The position numbers and the translations under genes were made by a program. Positions 1 through 7,419 of a DNA stretch of 43,583 nt are shown here, piece by piece. The stretch is from a virus, in IMG/VR virus record IMGVR_UViG_3300042923_000389, positions 1-43,583 of that record, one strand, 5' to 3'. The notes beneath the pieces are model-generated. The model was not told where the DNA came from. It did not search any database and worked only from the letters and a program-made list of their open reading frames with translations. Every line of letters starts with the position of its first letter. Position 1 is the first letter of the stretch.

Positions 1-127
1 GATAGAGTCTATGAGAGGGGGGCTAGTGTAAATGTGACTGTTTTGGGGAATAATCGCATATCTACCTAATCGACTTCGTAGAATATCTCGTCTACTTTCT
101 TCCCCAATGCACTGGCGATGCGGAAGG
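1..127. repeat. Terminal direct repeat, left copy
   Basis: The first 127 bases are identical to the last 127 bases of the window (43457-43583). The length equals a common assembler k-mer, so this is best read as the overlap of a circular or circularly permuted assembly rather than a biological repeat. The unit genome is then 43456 bp and the HTH gene at 66-290 lies just across the junction from the gene at 43047-43430. Confidence 0.95.
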
Positions 128-290
128 CTACGTGTATGGAAGGCTGAACCACATTGCGCTCATAACGGTTGTACTGCTTGAGATCAACCCCCAACAATTC
201 GGCCATCTCTATCTGCTTGTCCACCATCATTTGATGACGGATCTCTCGTAAGCGGTTTTTCACCGGCATATCATCACCCAGCTTGTCCAT
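66..290 (-). CDS. Small XRE-family HTH regulator
   Basis: This 74-residue protein is a single Cro/CI-type helix-turn-helix domain. It has the typical opening NRLREIRHQ, a recognition-helix segment around MAELLGVDLKQYNRYE, and the usual closing stretch on age of helix packing (ALGKKVDEIFYE). It would bind DNA as a repressor or activator. The start is uncertain: the ATG at 290 has no clear Shine-Dalgarno site, and an in-frame ATG at 269 follows GGGTGATGAT. It is divergent from the plus-strand cassette beginning at 376 and, across the circular junction, lies upstream of the 43430-40847 module in the same orientation. It probably controls one or both. A long hairpin with a T-run separates it from the downstream module. 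Confidence 0.85.
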   Translation of the reverse strand: MDKLGDDMPVKNRLREIRHQMMVDKQIEMAELLGVDLKQYNRYERNVVQPSIHVAFRIASALGKKVDEIFYEVD

Positions 291-300
291 TCGGCGGTGA

Positions 301-313
301 GGTATATTTTACC
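301..313. promoter_or_regulatory. Candidate operator (inverted repeat) in the divergent gap
   Basis: GGTATATTTTACC is an inverted repeat (GGTA, five bases, TACC) lying 11 bases upstream of the first start codon of the HTH gene. The divergent gap 291-375 also has a TATAAA box at 345-350 that could serve the plus-strand genes. A site here could let the HTH protein control both directions. This is inferred from position only. Confidence 0.3.
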
Positions 314-375
314 TTCTAGGCAGGAATCTTTTATGCGTGTCGAGTATAAACTGTACCATTAAGGAGGTGTGGCCA

Positions 376-735
376 ATGGGCCAATCTTTGTTCTCACTTC
401 TCATGTCGGCTCCGGTGGCTTGGTTCATGACGAACACGCCCGGAGTTGATATCATGTCGCTCGCGGCATTCGTCAGGATGATGTTCTTCATATCTAGTAC
501 ATGGTATGCCTATGATAACCGCAAACGTATCTCTGGCGCGTTGTTCGTCTCTTTGGTGACTGTGGCAATCGCGTTCAACCCGTTGCTCGTCCCGCATTTT
601 TCCGAGGACGGTTGGGCGTGGTCGATTTTATCTACGTGCGTGATATTCATGTGGTTCTCCGCATCGCGCGCACGAGCTTATTTCGTAGAGCGCAAGCAGC
701 GCGGCCTTTCGGAAAGAGGTGCTTTGAGTGATTAG
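376..735 (+). CDS. Small integral membrane protein, DUF6804-like
   Basis: This 119-residue protein has three predicted hydrophobic segments (about residues 25-45, 52-68 and 80-98) with short charged turns. A middle segment reads YAYDNRKRISGALFV and is followed by FNPLLVPHF, a pattern reminiscent of the small membrane proteins grouped as DUF6804. That assignment is a resemblance only. The ATG at 376 was chosen because AAGGAGGTG lies 7 bases upstream. It is one of very few plus-strand genes and is divergent from the HTH regulator, so it is probably expressed apart from the late operon. Such isolated membrane genes in temperate phages are often lysogenic-conversion or superinfection-exclusion genes, but no function is shown here. 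Its 3' end overlaps the next gene by 8 bases. Confidence 0.8.
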   Translation: MGQSLFSLLMSAPVAWFMTNTPGVDIMSLAAFVRMMFFISSTWYAYDNRKRISGALFVSLVTVAIAFNPLLVPHFSEDGWAWSILSTCVIFMWFSASRARAYFVERKQRGLSERGALSD

Positions 736-964
736 TAGAAAGACGGCTATTCTTCTGTGGATTGCTATTGTCATCTGCACTGTAGGGGTTAGCATGATTA
801 ACGCACACAGCGCAAAGTGGAACGCGAGAGCAGCTTCATCTACAGACTACAGCAAATTAAGTTTAGCGAGCAGAAACGCAGATCGGCAAGTCTACGTGTC
901 AGAAGCTATCGCGTTATCGTCTGGTATCATCCTGTATGTGCTCCAACAACCTAGGAAGCCATGA
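728..964 (+). CDS. Small membrane protein with two hydrophobic segments
   Basis: This 78-residue protein starts with GTG at 728, preceded by AAAGAGGTG. It has an N-terminal membrane segment (residues 7-23), a polar middle rich in Ser, Asn and Lys, and a second hydrophobic stretch near the end (about 60-72), ending in basic residues. It overlaps the previous gene by 8 bases, so the two are probably translationally coupled. I do not recognise a family. With its partner it forms a plus-strand cassette sitting tail-to-tail with the lysis genes. Membrane location is predicted; a role in exclusion or in altering the lysogen's envelope is a guess from context. Confidence 0.7.
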   Translation: MISRKTAILLWIAIVICTVGVSMINAHSAKWNARAASSTDYSKLSLASRNADRQVYVSEAIALSSGIILYVLQQPRKP

Positions 965-1032
965 AGTTTTCACTTCTCTTCTGGTGCGAGATCATCCGAT
1001 GGTGGAAACGAAAACACCGCCCCGGCCGTTAG
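961..1032 (+). CDS. Candidate 23-residue basic hydrophobic peptide
   Basis: An ATG at 961 overlaps the preceding stop codon as ATGA, the arrangement typical of coupled phage genes. The reading frame runs 23 codons to a TAG inside the downstream terminator hairpin. The peptide begins with a hydrophobic and aromatic half containing two Trp pairs or singles and ends in a Lys/Arg-rich tail, so it could associate with a membrane. There is no family to compare with. It may be real, or the overlap may be chance, since only 23 codons are involved. Confidence 0.35.
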   Translation: MKFSLLFWCEIIRWWKRKHRPGR

Positions 1033-1043
1033 GCTAGGGCGGT
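1016..1043. terminator. Bidirectional terminator between convergent operons
   Basis: ACCGCCC (1016-1022) pairs with GGGCGGT (1037-1043) around a 14-base loop. It is followed by TTTCGTTATT on the plus strand and by GTTTT on the minus strand. It lies between the plus-strand membrane cassette and the end of the amidase gene, as expected for two convergent transcripts. Confidence 0.75.
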
Positions 1044-1047
1044 TTCG

Positions 1048-1719
1048 TTATTGCACGGTTGCTGTCTTGGTCTTGCCATTCCACTCAACGCCTCTGTTTA
1101 GTTCGTTCATTGCTTCTACGGTCGCCCTCAAAGGCACCCACAGCACGTCGCCGATCATCTTTGCTTCGACGGTCCTTGTGCCGATCTGCGCAGAGTAGTC
1201 ACCGCGGTATGCCCTGATACCGTCGGCAATGGCAGCCGCGGCCTGTTCCTGCCCTACTCCGCTTGTCAGGATGGCGCACTCCACAGGGTTGGAGAGGAAT
1301 GCCATCTCAACGAGGATTGCGGGTGCTTTCGTCTCCTTCAGCACCGCGAACTCGGCTGTCTTTATCCCCCTGTCGCGCAGACCATAGGCGGATACTAGGC
1401 GAGAGTGAACTTCCTGCGCCAACCTCTTACCTTCCTCATCGTCGGGGTAGTGATACGTCTCGATGCCGTTGGCGTTCGGATCGCTAACCGAGTTGCAGTG
1501 AATACTCACGAACAACTCAGCGCCCCAATCGTTCGCCATCGGTCCGCGCGCGTGCAGGTCAACAGCCAAGTCGGTCTCGCGCGTTAGTTTGACTTCGACT
1601 GGTGATAACTTAGCGGCGACGAGTTTTGCCACCGCTAAGTTTACGTCCTTCTCAGGAACGCCGCAGACTCCAGAAGCGCCAGGGTCGATACCGCCGTGCC
1701 CAGGATCGATCACCTTCAT
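1048..1719 (-). CDS. Endolysin: N-acetylmuramoyl-L-alanine amidase (Amidase_3) with stalk domain
   Basis: This 223-residue protein cuts the amide bond between N-acetylmuramic acid and the stem peptide, and so lyses the host wall. Residues 1-172 are an Amidase_3 zinc hydrolase. The motif IDPGHGG gives His8, Glu23 is the second ligand, SIHCN gives His74, and LVEMAFLSN gives catalytic Glu138. Residues 180-223 look like half of a stalk (copper amine oxidase N-like) domain, with the VPLRATVEA and VEWNGKTKTATV signatures, a presumed wall-binding part. It has no signal peptide, so it needs a holin. Its ATG overlaps the upstream holin stop (TAATG). The metalloprotease at 8730-9485 ends in the same kind of domain. 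Confidence 0.93.
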   Translation of the reverse strand: MKVIDPGHGGIDPGASGVCGVPEKDVNLAVAKLVAAKLSPVEVKLTRETDLAVDLHARGPMANDWGAELFVSIHCNSVSDPNANGIETYHYPDDEEGKRLAQEVHSRLVSAYGLRDRGIKTAEFAVLKETKAPAILVEMAFLSNPVECAILTSGVGQEQAAAAIADGIRAYRGDYSAQIGTRTVEAKMIGDVLWVPLRATVEAMNELNRGVEWNGKTKTATVQ

Positions 1720-1970
1720 TACTTCATCGCCTCGCTAGCGTTTTTCACACCAGAGTATAGGCCGCTCGCCGATAGACCGACACTAGCGCCAACTACCAGG
1801 CATTGCAGCGGGTCCCATCCTTGTTTTAGACCGTAGGCAAACCCGAGAGCGATGCCAACTCCGAGCGACATGAGTCCGGCGTACTTCTGCGTTGCAGGGA
1901 TCTCCTTCTTGACGAGTTCAACCAAGCCCATCACAAGGGCGACGGTCACCACTCCGTAAACCTGTTCCAT
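1719..1970 (-). CDS. Holin-like small membrane protein
   Basis: This 83-residue protein has two hydrophobic segments (about residues 5-18 and 30-72, the latter probably one or two helices rich in Gly and Ala) and a short charged C-terminus. Size, topology and position directly before the amidase fit a phage holin that permeabilises the membrane at the end of infection. ATG 1970 is preferred because AAGGAG lies 9 bases upstream. GTG 1973 and TTG 1979 are in-frame alternatives, the latter overlapping the previous stop. I cannot assign a particular holin superfamily. Confidence 0.8.
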   Translation of the reverse strand: MEQVYGVVTVALVMGLVELVKKEIPATQKYAGLMSLGVGIALGFAYGLKQGWDPLQCLVVGASVGLSASGLYSGVKNASEAMK

Positions 1971-1975
1971 CACGA

Positions 1976-2206
1976 TCAACTCCTTCTGTCTAGTAGGGAC
2001 TTAATGTCGTGCCTAATGTCCCTGACGTCGGCTTCGACAGCGTCAATCTTGTCAATCTTCTGGAGCGCCTTGGCCTGCGTCTCGACGACTGATATAAACC
2101 GCTTCTCCCGGTCGTTGTTTGTCGACAGCACCCAATAGAGTAGGACAACAAAGAGCACGGCGAACACCCCTGACCCACTGGCTATTCTGATGGCCTCTTC
2201 CCACAT
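1976..2206 (-). CDS. BhlA/UviB-like holin or holin-like protein
   Basis: This 76-residue protein has one N-terminal membrane helix (about residues 10-29, ending in YWVL) followed by an amphipathic, charged, coiled-coil tail with NDREKRF and regularly spaced Ile/Leu. That is the form of the BhlA/UviB family, linked to holins and bacteriocin release. The ATG at 2206 was chosen because GAGGGGAGG lies just upstream; a longer frame to 2242 lacks such a site. It is the first of three lysis genes (this one, the holin-like gene and the amidase) separated by only a few bases, so it probably tunes lysis timing together with the next protein. Confidence 0.82.
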   Translation of the reverse strand: MWEEAIRIASGSGVFAVLFVVLLYWVLSTNNDREKRFISVVETQAKALQKIDKIDAVEADVRDIRHDIKSLLDRRS

Positions 2207-2245
2207 GATTTTCCTCCCCTCTGCGTTACCCGTTCTCCCCATAAG

Positions 2246-2271
2246 AAGGGGCGACCCGTTAAGGCCGCCTT
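2246..2271 (-). terminator. Possible hairpin terminator after the large internal virion gene
   Basis: On the minus strand AAGG-CGGCC pairs with GGTCG-CCTT, with a two-base bulge and a short loop, followed by CTTCTTAT. It could partly separate the structural genes from the lysis genes. The T-run is weak. Confidence 0.35.
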
Positions 2272-5200
2272 ACTTCTTCGGTAGCATTGGCGCCAAGACA
2301 GGCACCAGGTTCTCGTACTTGCGTTCTTCGGCAGTATCTCCTTTCTTCTTGGCCGCCGTCGCCTTGCTCCTGAGATACGAGCTCATCTCACCACTTGTCA
2401 CGCCAGCCCTGCGCATGTCGATAGTCAACTCTCGAAGGAGATCGGACGACGGCTTGCGGGTTGCCTCTTTGACAGCCAACCCCTTCATCTCTCCAGTTGA
2501 GTAGATGCGGAACATCTTGCGGTATTCGTAGGCTATGCTAGGAGACAGCCTGCCAAGGGCAGTTTCGAACTCGCGTGATACATTATTAGAGGGGATGCCG
2601 CCCAATTGGGCAATGGCTCCGATCACTTCAGCGGCCTTGCCGTTGACTGTGAGTTTGTCGCTAGTCAGGCTCTTGACCGATCTCAGAAGATCACCGACGA
2701 CAGACTCCGCGAGGTTGCCTTGGTTGAATTGGAAGTTGCTTGAGAAGAAATCATAGATGCTTTGGGCGAAGTAGACCGGTGACAACAGAGCGGAGATGAG
2801 CTCCTTGCCCCACTCTTCGTCATCGCGCCCGCGCCATTTGTGAATTACCATACGCATGGCAGCAGATGCAAGCGCAGAGGCAAAGAAGGCGGACACAGTG
2901 CGAAGCAGATACTTGCCATCGTTCTTCCTGTTGCCGAACGCTTCATAAAGCATGTTGTAAGTCGCGTTGGCTTCAGTAGTGAAGGCGAAGGTCAACCGGC
3001 TCCACGCCGACTCGCTCCTGCTGATTGCAGAACGGTTGATGGGCTCGGCGGTCTGTTGCGAGCGGTCGATAATCTCCTCAACACGAAGCGCGACCTTCTC
3101 ATAGAACGCATCGCCCGACAATCCAGGGCTCTTCTCCTTCACTTCGGACTCAACCGCGTTCCATATGGACCCGATGACCGTACTATCGGCAAACTCGATC
3201 ATCTTCAGCCAGGGGCTTGCCTGTTTGATCTCGGCTATCTCCCCTGCTTCGCGGTAGACATACCCCTGCCGACGCTTCCATATCTCAGGCGAGAAGCGTT
3301 CGATGATCTCCCAATCCGCCTTCGATGCCGTGCCTTTGGCGAGATGTTTTATGCCAACAAACGCCCACGCTTTAGGCAAAGAAGAGAACTGCTGCAACAC
3401 GATGGATGGGTTAGCACCCAAAACAGCCTGCGCGTAGTTGGCGGTCAATCTGTTAGTGCCTTGCTCGAATGTGTCTAGCGGTAGTCTGTTGCCCTCTAAC
3501 TGGTCGAACAGCTTGCTCCAGTAGGTAAGCACTGGCTGACCGAACTTGGCTTTGATCGCCTGCTTGAACTCACCATGACCCAAGATAGCGCGAGCGTTGC
3601 GGATTGGCGCAGAGTAACCGTAGTAGCTCGATACCGTTTCAATAGCGCGTTCAACGGCCTTGGACGCGTCCTCGATGCGAACGGCGTTAAGGCCGCCAGA
3701 ACGCTCTTTGAGGTAGCCAGCGCCTTCGAGTGTTGCGCGGTAACGAGCGGTAGAACCCTGCTGTGTATCCTCGAAGTCCTTATTGGTGATGATGGGGAAA
3801 TAGTGTTCAACCTGCGCCTTCTCATAGCCGTCCAACACCATCGACGTTTCGTTTATGGCTTTCTTCAGGATCACGTCGAACACATACTGGTAGGCTTCGG
3901 CAACGCGCTTCATGACAGGATTGCTCTCGACCATGCGTTTGATTTCGGCGAAGTCTCGGTCGGTGAATTTGATCGGTATTTGTGATCCCCGGACGGTACC
4001 ACCGCTTTCTTGTAGGTGTCGGCGGTTGTCGGCATTCAGTGACGAGAGGTAAACCGACATGAGCTCCATCTTCGTCATCTTCACTTCGCCAGCGTTGGGG
4101 AGCTTCACCGCCTCGCGCTTCTTCTCGTTGCCCCAACCGCGAATCTCCCCGATGACAGGCTTCAACCGCTCGGATATTGCCACGTGCGCATCTCGGTCAA
4201 TAGTTCGCTTCTTGCGCTTGCCTGCGTTGATATCCTCGAAGAAGTAGCGGAAGATGGTGCCCTTCTTCCCCCAGTTCGCCATGCGCTGCGCCAACACACG
4301 CGGGCTAACAGCTTGTAGACGGAAGAAGTCGAGCATATCGCGCGGGATGCTTCTGACCTTCTCTTCGCCGATTTTGGCGTTGACTTCCGCGACCGATTTA
4401 TCTTGCGCATCGGCGATCGTTTGCGCCTGCTCCAGCCCGATCATCTGCTTCGCTTGGGTATCCTTGAACAAGATGTGATCAATAACGTCCTGCAGGTCCT
4501 TCACGTCAGCAATGGTCATATCGGTGATGGATCTCTTGCCCAGGCGTTTCAGCTTGCTTTCGATCTGCGGCGGGACTACGTACGAAGGGTCAATCTTCTT
4601 CTGCGCTTCAACGAAGGCTTGCAGTTGCTCCAAGCCGAGCTTCGTCTGGCTCAGCATCTTGCCCGCCCGGTAGTCGAATAGGTCAAGGATGTTGCCGGCC
4701 TCTTTCCTAACGTCTGGTCCGAGCTTGCGGTAGGCTTTGCGTAGCAAGCGAAGTGACTGAAGCAGTTTTCGCTTGACGGTTTTCTCGCGCTTCAGTAGTT
4801 TGTCAAAGACACCAGCAAGACGGGTTTCTTCCTTGAACCGGTTCAAGCGTTCTGCGCCGCGTTGTCTAGCGCGGGTTACCCTTGCCGCCGCTTCTTTTCG
4901 CGCTGTGGCAAGTCGCATCTTGGCACGGTTGCGCTCTACTCTACGCACTTCAGCAACCTTGGTTTTGGCGCCTTGCTTCGCCTTGTCGAGCTTCGGTAGC
5001 AGTCTCTCGCGTTCAGCCTCTCGCCCCGCGGCTTTCGCTTTCTGCAACTCCATCCGATGCTCGCGCTTCATCTCCGCGACAACGTCCGTGAGCCCGATGA
5101 GTTTGCGCACCTCCGCCATGTTCCGCTTCGAGATGCCCTTCTCTTTCAGCTCGGTCAGCAGTTCGCGGTGGCGCTTCAAGTACTGCTTGGCGAATGCTTG

Positions 5201-7405
5201 CAGGTCGATGTTCTGAATGCCCTTGGCAGCCGCTTCAAGCTCCTTGACCTGCTGTTCGATGACGCTGGCGGCCTTGGTCTCCTCCGCCTGGAATTGCTCC
5301 TCATACCCTTGCCGCTGTGACTTCAACTCATTGATCTGCCTATCATACTCGGCGATCACGCCGTCATCGACTGCGCGATAGGTGGGCTTCTCGGCGCGGG
5401 CGTTGGCGACCTCGCTCCATAGTTGCTCGGGCGACATTCCCATCTCCGTCGCGGCTTCGTGGAACGTCACACCATCGGAGTCATCAGAGCGGAAGAATGA
5501 CTTCTGATACGTCGTAAGCCCGTTGTTGAACTCGTCGCGCAGGAACACATCCTTGGGATCGGGGCGCTTGACGTTCATCCGTTTTAAGCGGGTGAGAATG
5601 TCACCCTCACTACGGATGCCCTTGACCTCGCCCACTAGTTTGCGCTCGTAGGTGTCGCGCTCCGATTGAAGCTCGGACACCATCGCGTCGAACTCTTCCA
5701 ACTGCTCGCGATTGCTGAACTTGACTTGCTCCAGTTTCTCGCGCTTGCGTTTAATCTCACGCGCCTTGGCTTTGACCTGCGCTTCGGCGGGTTGCGTGAT
5801 CTTTGGGAGTAAGTCGCGTTCGGCGATAGCGGCGACTTCGCGAATGGCGATTTGTGGGGCAGAGACGTTTGTCCGCCTGTTAGTCGCCACTTCTGGAACG
5901 ATCGGCGTTTTGACCTCGCTGACACGTTCGATTTGAGGTGCCTCAATTTGTGCGGCAGGCATCATAGTATCAGCGACAATATTGGGCACCTCTACGGGGC
6001 GTTGACGTTGCCCTTCTAAGGTGCCTATCTGCGGCAGGGATACAGATGTAGGCGCAAGTGGCAAAGAGGGCGCTACGGGGCTATTTTGACTCTCTACGCG
6101 CGGTTTGATGACATACTCCTCGACCATTGCGCCGAGCTTTTGCCCTATCTCCTGCTCAACTGATACAGGCGCAGGGAGTTGTATCGCTTCGCGCCCGCCA
6201 GCGTAGATCACACTTGGAATGTCGATGGGATCCTGCATTGTGAAGTTGATGCCGCTGTTCAGTTGGGGTGTGGGTCCGGTCACTTCGTCGGGTTCAAGCA
6301 CTCGCCCATCGCTAACAACCTTCCCCTGCGAAGCGACGTTCGCCATCTGCCCTACGTGCGGCAGGAAGCCAGAGACAGCGAAGGTGGGGATGGTGTTCAC
6401 GAACTCATCGACCGCATCGAGGAATGGCTTCTTGGCATCGGTAGGAAGGTCAGAGCCGTTGACCCTGTTGGTGATCGCCTTCGCTAACTCTTCGCCCGCG
6501 CTCGTGACGAATTGCTGTGCCGCTTCCTCTCCTGCTTGTGTAGCGACGAATTGCGGATAGCGCAAAGCGGTTTTGAGTAGGCTTTCAGTCGCCTCTTGCC
6601 CTGCTTCTTTCAAGAGCCTGCTCGCGCCAGGGATACCCTTGACGATTGCCTTACCGAATTGCCCTAGCTCAACCATCTCGATTAGCCCGTTGACGGTGCC
6701 GACGATTGACGATGTTACGTCAGCGGTGGTTGGATCAACGCCAGTCTTGATCATATCGCGGTATGAAAAGCCCTTCTCTAGATCGTTCATATACTTCGCC
6801 GCGCCAGCCGTTGCGCCTAGCCCTGCGGTGACGAGCGATCCGGGCCCTGTAACGGCGCCGACAGCCGCGCCAGCGCCAGCACCAAGAGCGCCCGCGAGAA
6901 GCGCCTTCCCCTGCATCGGTAGCATCTCAGTGAAGCCGGTTAGCCCCTTCTGCAACAATGTAGCGTTAGGGTCGGCTTGCGGCATCTGCCCTAACTGCGC
7001 TTCTAACTGTTTGACGCGTGCCTGCAACTTCGGATTGTTCTTATCCGTCGATAGTTGATACGACGCTGTACCTAGCTCGGATTGCACGTTGCCGCGCTTC
7101 AAAGCATTGGCTAGGGTATCGGTTGATGTGCGCCCGTTGTATGAAGGTAGCCGCTCCATGAAGTCGCTCTCGGGAACCAAGTCACCTTGAAATGTGCGGT
7201 CAATCTTGTTCGGGTCGAGCGCCGGCAGCTCAATGCGCGTCGTCTTGGGGATAGCAACAGCGCCCCCAATAGAAGGCGCTGTTATCTCGTTGGCGACAGG
7301 CGGTTCGCTCACGGCTGGCCGTAGCCCTAGAGACTTATCCCAATTAACCTTCTTTCCAGCCGCCGCGTTCGACCCAAGCGTTTTGGACCAGTTGACTTGG
7401 GGCAC
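2270..7405 (-). CDS. Giant polyvalent internal virion protein (about 1711 residues)
   Basis: This is the largest gene of the phage. The N-terminus has two related motifs (VNWSKTLG and VNWDKSLG). A Gly/Ala-rich hydrophobic stretch (about residues 165-205) could span a membrane. Residues about 555-1010 are a long, very basic coiled coil rich in Lys, Arg, Glu and Gln. The last 400 residues include YAQAVLGANPSIVLQQFSSL (near 1330) and WSRLTFAFTTEANATYN (near 1470), typical of the C-terminal domains (LPD38-like) of large polyvalent or ejected proteins of short-tailed phages. It is probably carried in the capsid and injected with the DNA, helping to form the entry channel. GTG 7405 follows AGGTGG at good spacing; GTG 7423, which overlaps the previous stop, is an alternative. 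No protease or lysozyme motif was recognised. Confidence 0.8.
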   Translation of the reverse strand: MPQVNWSKTLGSNAAAGKKVNWDKSLGLRPAVSEPPVANEITAPSIGGAVAIPKTTRIELPALDPNKIDRTFQGDLVPESDFMERLPSYNGRTSTDTLANALKRGNVQSELGTASYQLSTDKNNPKLQARVKQLEAQLGQMPQADPNATLLQKGLTGFTEMLPMQGKALLAGALGAGAGAAVGAVTGPGSLVTAGLGATAGAAKYMNDLEKGFSYRDMIKTGVDPTTADVTSSIVGTVNGLIEMVELGQFGKAIVKGIPGASRLLKEAGQEATESLLKTALRYPQFVATQAGEEAAQQFVTSAGEELAKAITNRVNGSDLPTDAKKPFLDAVDEFVNTIPTFAVSGFLPHVGQMANVASQGKVVSDGRVLEPDEVTGPTPQLNSGINFTMQDPIDIPSVIYAGGREAIQLPAPVSVEQEIGQKLGAMVEEYVIKPRVESQNSPVAPSLPLAPTSVSLPQIGTLEGQRQRPVEVPNIVADTMMPAAQIEAPQIERVSEVKTPIVPEVATNRRTNVSAPQIAIREVAAIAERDLLPKITQPAEAQVKAKAREIKRKREKLEQVKFSNREQLEEFDAMVSELQSERDTYERKLVGEVKGIRSEGDILTRLKRMNVKRPDPKDVFLRDEFNNGLTTYQKSFFRSDDSDGVTFHEAATEMGMSPEQLWSEVANARAEKPTYRAVDDGVIAEYDRQINELKSQRQGYEEQFQAEETKAASVIEQQVKELEAAAKGIQNIDLQAFAKQYLKRHRELLTELKEKGISKRNMAEVRKLIGLTDVVAEMKREHRMELQKAKAAGREAERERLLPKLDKAKQGAKTKVAEVRRVERNRAKMRLATARKEAAARVTRARQRGAERLNRFKEETRLAGVFDKLLKREKTVKRKLLQSLRLLRKAYRKLGPDVRKEAGNILDLFDYRAGKMLSQTKLGLEQLQAFVEAQKKIDPSYVVPPQIESKLKRLGKRSITDMTIADVKDLQDVIDHILFKDTQAKQMIGLEQAQTIADAQDKSVAEVNAKIGEEKVRSIPRDMLDFFRLQAVSPRVLAQRMANWGKKGTIFRYFFEDINAGKRKKRTIDRDAHVAISERLKPVIGEIRGWGNEKKREAVKLPNAGEVKMTKMELMSVYLSSLNADNRRHLQESGGTVRGSQIPIKFTDRDFAEIKRMVESNPVMKRVAEAYQYVFDVILKKAINETSMVLDGYEKAQVEHYFPIITNKDFEDTQQGSTARYRATLEGAGYLKERSGGLNAVRIEDASKAVERAIETVSSYYGYSAPIRNARAILGHGEFKQAIKAKFGQPVLTYWSKLFDQLEGNRLPLDTFEQGTNRLTANYAQAVLGANPSIVLQQFSSLPKAWAFVGIKHLAKGTASKADWEIIERFSPEIWKRRQGYVYREAGEIAEIKQASPWLKMIEFADSTVIGSIWNAVESEVKEKSPGLSGDAFYEKVALRVEEIIDRSQQTAEPINRSAISRSESAWSRLTFAFTTEANATYNMLYEAFGNRKNDGKYLLRTVSAFFASALASAAMRMVIHKWRGRDDEEWGKELISALLSPVYFAQSIYDFFSSNFQFNQGNLAESVVGDLLRSVKSLTSDKLTVNGKAAEVIGAIAQLGGIPSNNVSREFETALGRLSPSIAYEYRKMFRIYSTGEMKGLAVKEATRKPSSDLLRELTIDMRRAGVTSGEMSSYLRSKATAAKKKGDTAEERKYENLVPVLAPMLPKK

Positions 7406-7419
7406 TCTACCACCACCTA

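Noticed and set aside
4773-5320. Plus-strand open frames opposite the large virion gene
   Set aside because: They are antisense shadows with no ribosome sites, caused by the codon bias of the true minus-strand gene.
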